A stretch of 5,049 bases of DNA from Sphingobacteriales bacterium (lineage in GTDB: Bacteria; Bacteroidota; Bacteroidia; Chitinophagales; Chitinophagaceae), in the NCBI GenBank assembly GCA_947472965.1, contig CANJEF010000127.1:1-5049 (forward strand). The letters run 5' to 3'. Positions 1 to 5,049 of the stretch are shown piece by piece. How positions within the stretch are numbered: the first letter of the stretch is position 1; each line of letters starts with the position of its first letter. The notes beneath the pieces are model-generated. The model saw nothing but the letters and a program-made list of their open reading frames with translations, ran no database searches and had not been told where the DNA came from. The position numbers and the translations under genes are program-made.

Positions 1-225
1 GGTGCTATTTTATATCTCGGTATTTGCGGTTCTGTACTGGGCTTGGTTTGGTATTATGAAGGAGTAAAAAAAATTGGACCGGTCAAGACATCTGCCTTCA
101 ATAACCTCATTCCAATTTTTGCCATGTTGTTATCTGTGCTAATACTCGGAGAAACCCTCCATGCATATACATTCTATGGAGCTGGATTTGTGATTGGCGG
201 TGTTGTATTAATCAACAGATTCTAA
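1..225 (+). CDS. EamA/DMT-family membrane transporter, C-terminal part (5' end outside window)
   Basis: The frame is open from base 1 to a TAA at 223-225 and gives 74 residues without an initiation signal. The gene therefore starts before the window, and the internal TTG at 43 is not its start. The visible part holds three hydrophobic stretches (about residues 1-17, 33-49 and 57-72) separated by short polar links. It fits the last three helices of a ten-helix drug/metabolite transporter (EamA repeat): a WYYEGVKKIGP loop, then a helix with N35 and P38, then the ILGE motif (E51) before the last helix, ending in INRF. Proteins of this family sit in the inner membrane and export or exchange small metabolites; the substrate cannot be told from this piece. 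Its stop overlaps the stop of the convergent aminotransferase gene. The family call is fairly sure; the function is not. Confidence 0.85.
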   Translation, partial: GAILYLGICGSVLGLVWYYEGVKKIGPVKTSAFNNLIPIFAMLLSVLILGETLHAYTFYGAGFVIGGVVLINRF

Positions 226-1418
226 TTTATTTTCCCAGGGTATATCTTTAAAGCCTCTTCCAGGCAATCCATTGCTTGGTTTATATCCTCATTGTTTATT
301 ACATACGCAAGACGGACTTCATGGGTACCCAATCCTGGGGTATTGTAAAAGCCACTTGCAGGTGCAAGCATCACGGTTTGGTTGTTGTAATTAAACGATT
401 CGAGGAGCCATTGACAGAACCGATCACCATCATCGATTGGCAATTGAGCAATAACATAGAATGCACCCCCAGGGTTTGGACAAGTAACTCCATCCATCTT
501 ATTGAGTCTGTTTACCACCAAGTCCCTTCTTGATTGGTATGCCGCCTTTGGAATATCGAAATAATCTGCTGGCAGATCCAATGCAGCCTCTGCTAATATT
601 TGTGCCAATCCGGGTGGACTCAGTCTGGCTTGTGCAAATTTCATCGCAGCATCATACACTTGTTTGTTTTTGGTGATGAAAGCGCCAATCCTTGCCCCAC
701 ATGCAGAGTATCGTTTTGAAATGGTATCAAGTAAAATTACCTGATCTTGAATAGTTGTAAGCTCCATTGCACTGGTTGCATTACCCTCATAACAAAATTC
801 CCGATATGCTTCATCTGAAAATAGGAATAGTTTGTACTTTAAGCAGATTTCCTCCAGGCTTTTCATTTCCTCTTTGCTGTACAAGTAGCCAGTTGGGTTA
901 TTGGGGTTACAAATTAGAATACCCTTGGTTTTTGGTGTGATCAATTTTTCGAAATCGACAATAGGGGGTAGCGCAAACCCCGTTTTGATAGATGAAGTAA
1001 CAGGAACTATTTTTATGTCCGCCATCACTGCAAAGCCATTGTAGTTTGCATAAAACGGCTCAGGTACAATCAATTCATCACCTGCATCCATGCATGCCAT
1101 CATAGCAAATACAATGCCTTCGCTTCCTCCTGTGGTAATGATGATTTGTTCGTGTGATATATCGAGCCCAAGTTTTTTATAGTAGGGCACTAATTTTTTT
1201 CTATAGGATTCATTGCCTGCACTATGGCTATATGCCAGCACTTTCATGTCGCTATCTTTAACTGCCTGTAAAATGGAGGGGGGAGTTTCAATATCAGGTT
1301 GTCCAATATTCATATGATGAACCTTGATTCCTCTTCTCTTTGCTTCTTCCGCAAAGGGTACCAGTTTTCTTATTGGTGAGGCTGGCATCGTAATGCCCCT
1401 TTTTGATGGTGTAAGCAT
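222..1418 (-). CDS. PLP-dependent class I/II aminotransferase
   Basis: This is a complete 398-residue fold-type I aminotransferase, the usual length for the AspC-like group, acting in the cytoplasm. Visible landmarks in order are NIGQPD (37-42), the cofactor-phosphate loop TGGSE (96-100), the aromatic PFYANY (121-126), NPNNPTG (171-177) with N174, SDEAY (201-205) with D202 for the pyridine nitrogen and Y205, the Schiff-base lysine K235 in SKRYSACGARIG with R243 eight residues on, and R369 in HEVRLAY for the substrate carboxylate. All catalytic residues are present, so it should be active. The amino donor is unknown: aspartate, aromatic and branched-chain substrates all occur in this family. 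The ATG at 1418 is preferred because, as I recall, relatives also carry a short segment before MPASPIRKL. The alternative ATG at 1388 has a better ribosome site (AAGGGG seven bases upstream). The TAG stop overlaps the transporter stop. Confidence 0.93.
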   Translation of the reverse strand: MLTPSKRGITMPASPIRKLVPFAEEAKRRGIKVHHMNIGQPDIETPPSILQAVKDSDMKVLAYSHSAGNESYRKKLVPYYKKLGLDISHEQIIITTGGSEGIVFAMMACMDAGDELIVPEPFYANYNGFAVMADIKIVPVTSSIKTGFALPPIVDFEKLITPKTKGILICNPNNPTGYLYSKEEMKSLEEICLKYKLFLFSDEAYREFCYEGNATSAMELTTIQDQVILLDTISKRYSACGARIGAFITKNKQVYDAAMKFAQARLSPPGLAQILAEAALDLPADYFDIPKAAYQSRRDLVVNRLNKMDGVTCPNPGGAFYVIAQLPIDDGDRFCQWLLESFNYNNQTVMLAPASGFYNTPGLGTHEVRLAYVINNEDINQAMDCLEEALKIYPGKIN

Positions 1419-1422
1419 AACG

Positions 1423-1430
1423 TAAAAATA
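1423..1430 (-). promoter_or_regulatory. weak -7-like element before the aminotransferase start
   Basis: Read on the minus strand the bases are TATTTTTA, seven of eight matches to the Bacteroidota -7 consensus TAnnTTTG. The element ends four bases before the ATG at 1418. I find no TTG at a fitting distance upstream. In such AT-rich DNA this can be chance, so it is only a candidate. If real, the transcript would start at or next to the ATG. Confidence 0.2.
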
Positions 1431-1496
1431 GCTGATTTTCCATAACTAAGGTTTGAACCTATAAATCAGGCCAATTGGCTTGTTAATTTTGATTTA

Positions 1497-1531
1497 TTGC
1501 AAGTTTTTTTTGAAAACAATGAGTAATTTTG
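1497..1531 (+). promoter_or_regulatory. candidate Bacteroidota promoter for the DUF1573 gene
   Basis: TAATTTTG at 1524-1531 matches the -7 consensus TAnnTTTG exactly. A TTG at 1497-1499 could be the -33 element, with a 24-base spacer that is slightly longer than the usual range of about 17-23. Transcription would start near 1537, leaving an AT-rich leader of roughly 55 bases before the ATG at 1593. The element lies in the gap between two divergent genes, where a promoter is expected. Confidence 0.45.
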
Positions 1532-1592
1532 TAATTCAAGGATTATAACACGGTTTAAACAATTGAATAACAAAAAAATAAAAACTCACACA

Positions 1593-2003
1593 ATGAAAAA
1601 ATTTTTACTTTCAATGGTTGTCTTGGCAATTGGCTTTGCTTCAACCGCACAAAATGCCGTAAAAGCAGAAGATGTAATTAAATTCAGTGAACTACGTCAT
1701 AACTTCGGTAAAATCAAGCAAGGTGTTCCAGTTACCCATGATTTTCAGTTTTCCAATATTGGAAAAGCGCCTTTGATCATCGAAACGGCTAGTGCTTCTT
1801 GCGGATGTACTACGCCTACTTGGCCAAAGCAGCCTGTGATGAATTCAAAGACAGACATATTGAAAGCCGGTTTCAACGCAGCAGCTCCTGGACCGTTTGA
1901 AAAAACAATTTTTGTTAAAATCAAAGGTATTGATGCTCCTTATGAATTGAAAATTAGTGGTGAAGTAATTTCAGCAGCAGAATTCGACAAGGTCAAGAAA
2001 TAA
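1593..2003 (+). CDS. secreted DUF1573 domain protein
   Basis: From the ATG at 1593 this is a 136-residue protein. The frame extends upstream to a TTG at 1563, but that start is rejected because the ATG directly opens a typical signal peptide: MKK, a hydrophobic core (residues 4-15), then STAQ, with cleavage likely after A19 or Q20. There is no lipobox cysteine, so it should be periplasmic or outside rather than a lipoprotein. The mature part is one DUF1573 domain of immunoglobulin-like beta type: FSELRHNFGKI (31-41), FQFSNIGKAPLII (51-63), the family hallmark ASCGCTTP (68-75, cysteines 70 and 72), GPFEKTI (100-106) and ISGEV (121-125). Such proteins are very common in Bacteroidota, but I know of no established molecular role. 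No Shine-Dalgarno is visible, as is usual in this phylum. The gene appears monocistronic, with its own promoter candidate and terminator. Confidence 0.9.
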   Translation: MKKFLLSMVVLAIGFASTAQNAVKAEDVIKFSELRHNFGKIKQGVPVTHDFQFSNIGKAPLIIETASASCGCTTPTWPKQPVMNSKTDILKAGFNAAAPGPFEKTIFVKIKGIDAPYELKISGEVISAAEFDKVKK

Positions 2004-2022
2004 AAAAAATAGTTTTCTTTCC

Positions 2023-2063
2023 AAGCCCTGTTCTTAACCTAGGTTTCGAAACAGGGCTTTTTT
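2023..2063 (+). terminator. intrinsic terminator after the DUF1573 gene
   Basis: A perfect 10-bp stem pairs AAGCCCTGTT (2023-2032) with AACAGGGCTT (2050-2059) across a 17-base loop, and it runs into an unbroken T tract (2058-2063). It lies 20 bases after the DUF1573 stop, so it ends that transcript. The loop itself contains a 10-base palindrome, AACCTAGGTT (2036-2045). The opposite strand has no T tract after the stem, so termination should be in the plus direction only. Confidence 0.9.
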
Positions 2064-2107
2064 GTGGATTGAACTGAGCCATGAATTGTTGATAAATCTG
2101 GATATTA

Positions 2108-2121
2108 TTGGGGATTCCCAA
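2108..2121. promoter_or_regulatory. short inverted repeat upstream of the E1 gene
   Basis: TTGGG (2108-2112) and CCCAA (2117-2121) form a perfect 5-bp inverted repeat around GATT. It sits 37-50 bases before the E1 start codon, just upstream of the proposed promoter, where an operator could lie. It is short enough to occur by chance, and no regulator can be named. Confidence 0.2.
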
Positions 2122-2145
2122 AACCTCGTTTTAATAAATTTAGGG

Positions 2146-2153
2146 TAGATTTG
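2146..2153 (+). promoter_or_regulatory. candidate -7 promoter element directly before the E1 start
   Basis: TAGATTTG matches the Bacteroidota -7 consensus TAnnTTTG exactly and ends four bases before the ATG at 2158. No TTG is found 17-23 bases further upstream, so the -33 half is missing or degenerate. The strong terminator at 2023-2063 means the E1 gene needs its own promoter in the following 94 bases, which supports this one. If it is used, the mRNA begins at or very near the start codon. Confidence 0.4.
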
Positions 2154-2157
2154 TTCT

Positions 2158-4548
2158 ATGGGACAACCTGAAGAACTAGATGCTGTTTCAATCGACCAGC
2201 TTTCATTTGAAGGATTCAGAAAAACCGTCTTAGAAGATTACAAAATCGCCTTTTTAAGCCGCCAGGCAAGTCTCTTGGGCCGAAAAGAGGTTTTAACGGG
2301 AAAGGCCAAATTCGGAATTTTTGGGGATGGTAAGGAAGTGCCTCAGGTGGCCATGGCAAAATTCTTTCAAAAAGGCGACTTCTACGCTGGCTATTACCGC
2401 GATCAGACTTTTGCATTCGGTACCGGAATGGCAACCTTGCATCAGTTTTTCTGCCAATTATATGCAGACCCAAGTCCTGAAAACGATCCCCATAGTGCAG
2501 GACGTCAGATGAACTGTCATTTTTCAAGTCCCTTTATTGATAAAAATGGTTCATTTCTAGACCTTTCACAAACAAAGAATTTTTCAGCAGGGATGGCGCC
2601 CACAGCGGGTCATTTTCCCAAGGCATTGGGATTGGCATATGCATCCAGATTATTTCGTAGAATCCCCCATTTAGATAACAACACGATTGCTAAAAGTAAG
2701 GGGAATGAAGTTGTTTTTTGTACTATTGGAGATGCCTCTACAAGCGAAGGTCATTTTTGGGAAACCATGAATGCTGCTGCGGTAAGTAAAGTGCCATTGG
2801 CTGTTTTTGTATGGGATGATGGATTTGGTATTTCTGTTCCAAAGGAATACCAGACTGTCAAATCTTCTATCTCAATTGCACTCTCTGGATTTGAAAAACA
2901 GCAACATACAAATGGAATTCTAATTTATAAAGTAAAAGGATGGGATTATGCGAGCCTGTGTGAAGCATTTGAAGAAGGCCTATCCAGGGCCAGGGCCGAG
3001 CATGTTCCTGTGTTATTCCATGTTGAAGAATTAACCCAGCCACAAGGCCATTCTACATCTGGCAGTCATGAAAGATATAAAACACCTGAGCGCCTTCAAT
3101 GGGAGCGTGAGTGGGACTGTCTGGTAAAAATGAGGTCATGGATCTTAGAGAATGCTTTATTTGAAGAGTCTGAGGTGTTAATGGCAGAAGATGAATTAAG
3201 AAAAACAGTTAATGTTGCACGGATTGAAGCGTGGAAATTATATGACGAACCAATTCAACAAAAGAAAAGAGAGGTCTTGCCCATCTTGGAAGATTTGGCA
3301 TCCAAGGGAATAAAGCAAGATGAAATTCTTTTATTGCATCGTGCACTTGTTGAAAATACGGTTCCTTTTAGGAGGGATATTGTAGCTGCTTTACGTCAAT
3401 CGATTTTTCTTGTCAACGACAAATTAGTTTCAAAGTTTGCCATTGAAAAGCTGAATGAGTTAAAAGCTGAAAATAAAAAACTCTTCAACAGCCACCTTTA
3501 TTTTAATCCAAACGGTGCTGTGTTGGCCGAGTCACTGCCAATGATTGACTATATTGAAAATGCACCTGCCTTGAACGGGTATGAAATCTTGAATCATTAT
3601 TTCAATGAACTTTTTTCTGTTAATCCCCTGGTGGTTGCTTTTGGAGAGGACTTAGGAAAGATAGGAGATGTAAATCAGGGTTTTGCTGGGCTTCAATTAA
3701 AATACGGCGAGGATAGAATATTTGATACGGGAATACGCGAGCTCACCATCATTGGACAAGGCATTGGTATGTCCATGAGAGGATTGAGGCCGATAGCTGA
3801 AATACAATATCTCGATTATTTGCTTTTTGGATTACAGGTATTAAGTGATGATGCGTCAACACTTCATTACCGTTCTGCCGGACAGCAAATTGCGCCATTG
3901 ATTGTAAGGACAAGGGGGCATCGGCTAGAAGGTATCTGGCACAGTGGTTCTCCGATGGGCGTAATGCTTACAGCACTAAAAGGAATGCATATTTGTGTTC
4001 CACGAAACATGGTTCAGGCCGTGGGATTTTATAATAGTTTGTTAGAAGGTAAGGATCCTGGTATTGTTGTTGAGTGTTTGAATGGATATCGCTTGAAAGA
4101 GAAGCTGCCATCAAATTTGATTGATTACAAGTTGCCATTGGGAATTCCAGAGGTGATCAGAAATGGCTCTGACATTTCTGTTATTTCATACGGCTCCACC
4201 TTAAGAATTATTTCAGAAGCTGCCGAATTCCTTTCAAAGAATAATATTGAAGTTGAAATAGTTGATGTTCAAACCCTGCTGCCATTCGATATTCATTCCA
4301 AAATCTTGGAATCTTTGAAAAAGACCAACCGAATTCTTTTTGTTGATGAGGATGTTCCTGGTGGAGCAACTTCGTTTATGTTTACTGATGTGTTGGAACG
4401 CCAAGGAGGATATCGTTGGCTTGATGCAGCACCAAAAATTCTTTGTGCTAAGTCTCACAGGCCCGCCTATGGAAGTGACGGTGACTATTTTTCCAAACCC
4501 AATGTGGAGGATGTCATTAACATGGTGATGGAAATGATGTCTGAGTAA
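2158..4548 (+). CDS. fused E1 alpha/E1 beta 2-oxo acid dehydrogenase (branched-chain/pyruvate type)
   Basis: This complete 796-residue protein joins both E1 subunits in one chain. E1 uses thiamine diphosphate to decarboxylate a 2-oxo acid and passes the acyl group to lipoyl-E2 in a cytoplasmic complex. Alpha half (about 15-370): YYRDQ (79-83), GRQMNCH (115-121), the ThDP/metal motif GDASTSEG (191-198) closing with WDDGFGIS (219-226), and QGHSTS (296-301) with catalytic H298. A helical linker follows (about 340-470). Beta half (about 470-796): VAFGEDLG (493-500), IFDTGIRELTIIGQGIG (521-537) with E528, RPIAEIQYLDY (544-554), IWHSGSP (593-599) with H595, and the C-terminal domain from about 672 with DVQTLLPF and DEDVPGGA. 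Branched-chain substrates seem likeliest from overall resemblance, but pyruvate is possible. ATG 2158 is the only sensible start; the next methionine is residue 66. E2 and E3 genes are not adjacent. Confidence 0.92.
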   Translation: MGQPEELDAVSIDQLSFEGFRKTVLEDYKIAFLSRQASLLGRKEVLTGKAKFGIFGDGKEVPQVAMAKFFQKGDFYAGYYRDQTFAFGTGMATLHQFFCQLYADPSPENDPHSAGRQMNCHFSSPFIDKNGSFLDLSQTKNFSAGMAPTAGHFPKALGLAYASRLFRRIPHLDNNTIAKSKGNEVVFCTIGDASTSEGHFWETMNAAAVSKVPLAVFVWDDGFGISVPKEYQTVKSSISIALSGFEKQQHTNGILIYKVKGWDYASLCEAFEEGLSRARAEHVPVLFHVEELTQPQGHSTSGSHERYKTPERLQWEREWDCLVKMRSWILENALFEESEVLMAEDELRKTVNVARIEAWKLYDEPIQQKKREVLPILEDLASKGIKQDEILLLHRALVENTVPFRRDIVAALRQSIFLVNDKLVSKFAIEKLNELKAENKKLFNSHLYFNPNGAVLAESLPMIDYIENAPALNGYEILNHYFNELFSVNPLVVAFGEDLGKIGDVNQGFAGLQLKYGEDRIFDTGIRELTIIGQGIGMSMRGLRPIAEIQYLDYLLFGLQVLSDDASTLHYRSAGQQIAPLIVRTRGHRLEGIWHSGSPMGVMLTALKGMHICVPRNMVQAVGFYNSLLEGKDPGIVVECLNGYRLKEKLPSNLIDYKLPLGIPEVIRNGSDISVISYGSTLRIISEAAEFLSKNNIEVEIVDVQTLLPFDIHSKILESLKKTNRILFVDEDVPGGATSFMFTDVLERQGGYRWLDAAPKILCAKSHRPAYGSDGDYFSKPNVEDVINMVMEMMSE

Positions 4549-4552
4549 GAAA

Positions 4553-4981
4553 TTATTTTAACAGCGAATCGCTGTATCTAGCATGATCTGCAAGGCAAAG
4601 GTTGTTTTCTCCAAAAAATCGGGTTCTATTTTTTGCAACGTAGCGGTAGACTGAATCTCTGATTATCCTGGGAACTGCAGAAAATACGATTGCAAGTTTC
4701 CAGGGAAATGGCAGCTGATACAGTGTGTTTAAAATTGCTGTCGATCTAATTGAGATTTTTCCACCTTTCAACAAAATAACAGAATCCTTATAGTCTGGGT
4801 TTGTCTCAAGTATTAGTGAACTGAATGTATCACCACCAATTGGCGCAAACTGTAACTTCTTTTTTTTATCGCGCTTGAGTAGAAACAAAACGGTTTTGTT
4901 GCAGAGCAAACATGCTGCATCAAAAAATATGATTCCCTTTTCAACTGGTTCATTCTGTTGGAAAATTGGTAATGCAATCAT
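4553..4981 (-). CDS. DUF393 (DCC/YuxK-type) CxxC protein
   Basis: This is a complete 142-residue protein, the usual size for the family. Near the N-terminus a beta strand (GIIFF, 16-20) leads into D21-A-A-C24-L-L-C27, the DxxCxxC motif that gives the DCC family its name. The common form is DGxCxLC, so AA replaces the usual G-x. LKRDKKKKLQFAPI (35-48) and the second signature RDSVYRYVAKNRTRFFG (108-124) also match the family. Members are called putative thiol-disulfide oxidoreductases because of the thioredoxin-like CxxC, but I know of no firm substrate. No signal peptide is seen, so it is probably cytoplasmic. Its ATG shares a base with the TAA of the YebC-family gene (TAATG), so it is likely the downstream gene of that operon and translationally coupled to it. 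It converges on the E1 gene with a four-base gap. Confidence 0.88.
   Translation of the reverse strand: MIALPIFQQNEPVEKGIIFFDAACLLCNKTVLFLLKRDKKKKLQFAPIGGDTFSSLILETNPDYKDSVILLKGGKISIRSTAILNTLYQLPFPWKLAIVFSAVPRIIRDSVYRYVAKNRTRFFGENNLCLADHARYSDSLLK
4561..4575 (-). other. perfect small hairpin at the 3' end of the DUF393 gene
   Basis: ACAGCG (4561-4566) and CGCTGT (4570-4575) form a 6-bp perfect stem with a three-base loop, lying inside the last codons of the DUF393 gene and 12 bases beyond the E1 stop. On the minus strand it is followed by TAAAATAATTTC, a poor T tract; on the plus strand by no T tract. It may help end one or both convergent transcripts, or be chance. Confidence 0.3.
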
Positions 4982-5049
4982 TATCTAAGGTTATGAAATA
5001 CCTTTTGTACGTCTTCATCTTGTTCCAACCTATCTACCAATTTGAGCAC
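4981..5049 (-). CDS. YebC/TACO1-family protein, C-terminal end (5' part outside window)
   Basis: Read on the minus strand from the window edge, the frame gives 22 residues before a TAA at 4983-4981: LKLVDRLEQDEDVQKVFHNL is the recognisable part. This matches the well-conserved C-terminus of the YebC/PmpR/TACO1 family, where E. coli YebC has, from memory, LIDMLEDCDDVQEVYHN. The key features are the L(I/V)D.LE helix, the acidic run and DVQ.V(F/Y)HN. Family members were long annotated as transcriptional regulators, and more recent work links them to ribosome function at difficult peptide stretches. Only the tail is visible, so which paralogue it is cannot be judged. The stop overlaps the DUF393 start by one base (TAATG), suggesting an operon with this gene first. 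Confidence 0.82.
   Translation of the reverse strand: MLKLVDRLEQDEDVQKVFHNLR

Noticed and set aside
43..45. TTG as the start of a 60-residue membrane protein
   Set aside because: The frame is open and hydrophobic from base 1, and the protein is the tail of a longer transporter.
276..533. Open frame of 85 codons on the plus strand
   Set aside because: It lies wholly opposite the well-supported aminotransferase gene, shows no recognisable motif, and has no promoter or ribosome site of its own.
1553..1560. Palindrome GTTTAAAC before the DUF1573 gene
   Set aside because: An 8-base AT-rich palindrome is expected by chance in this DNA and nothing else points to a site there.
1563..1592. N-terminal extension of the DUF1573 gene from a TTG
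   Set aside because: The extra ten residues would precede a complete signal peptide that begins exactly at the ATG at 1593, so the extension is leader sequence.
2321..2512. Open frame of 63 codons on the plus strand, out of frame with E1
   Set aside because: It is embedded in E1 coding sequence without any protein signature.
2216..2527. Open frame of 103 codons on the minus strand, rich in Arg and Pro
   Set aside because: It is antisense to the conserved N-terminal part of E1, and its composition is what the complement of that coding sequence would give.
4234..4528. Open frames on both strands inside the E1 C-terminal domain (minus 4234-4458, plus 4340-4528)
   Set aside because: Both overlap a strongly conserved region of E1 and carry no motif; they are chance frames.
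1..5049. Mobile elements, CRISPR arrays, tRNA or rRNA genes, defence or toxin genes
   Set aside because: I looked on both strands and found no repeat arrays, terminal inverted repeats, transposase motifs, cloverleaf sequences or such protein families; nearly all the DNA is taken by housekeeping-type genes.

Overview
The window looks like ordinary chromosomal DNA from a member of the Bacteroidota, probably a Chitinophagales or Sphingobacteriales relative, though the family is a guess. The reasons are: AT-rich DNA with no clear Shine-Dalgarno before most starts; TAnnTTTG-type promoter elements; a single-chain E1 alpha-beta 2-oxo acid dehydrogenase with the motif dialect I associate with this phylum; a secreted DUF1573 protein with a CGC motif; and an aminotransferase with the N-terminal MPASPIRKL and active-site SKRYSACGARIG signatures.

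Layout, left to right. (1) 1-225, plus strand: the last 74 residues of an EamA/DMT-type membrane transporter, cut by the window edge. (2) 222-1418, minus strand: a complete PLP-dependent class I/II aminotransferase; its stop codon overlaps the stop of the transporter. (3) 1419-1592: the intergenic space upstream of two divergent genes, with a candidate promoter for the rightward one. (4) 1593-2003, plus strand: a small exported DUF1573 protein, followed by a clear intrinsic terminator at 2023-2063. (5) 2158-4548, plus strand: a complete 796-residue fused E1 alpha/E1 beta thiamine-diphosphate enzyme of the branched-chain/pyruvate type, with a -7 promoter element only four bases before its ATG. 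(6) 4553-4981, minus strand: a DUF393 (DCC/YuxK-type) CxxC protein, converging on E1 with a four-base gap. (7) 4981-5049, minus strand: the last 22 codons of a YebC/TACO1-family gene, which overlaps the DUF393 start through TAATG and so is probably co-transcribed with it.

The genes do not form one obvious system. The only metabolic link is that the aminotransferase could make 2-oxo acids of the kind E1 decarboxylates, but they are on opposite strands with an unrelated gene and a terminator between them. The E2 (lipoyl acyltransferase) and E3 partners of E1 are not in the window. I see no mobile element, CRISPR array, RNA gene, phage gene or defence gene, and no stretch above 300 bases without a gene. 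The most useful observations are the window-edge YebC fragment, the altered ThDP/metal motif of E1, and the possible leaderless transcription of the E1 gene.
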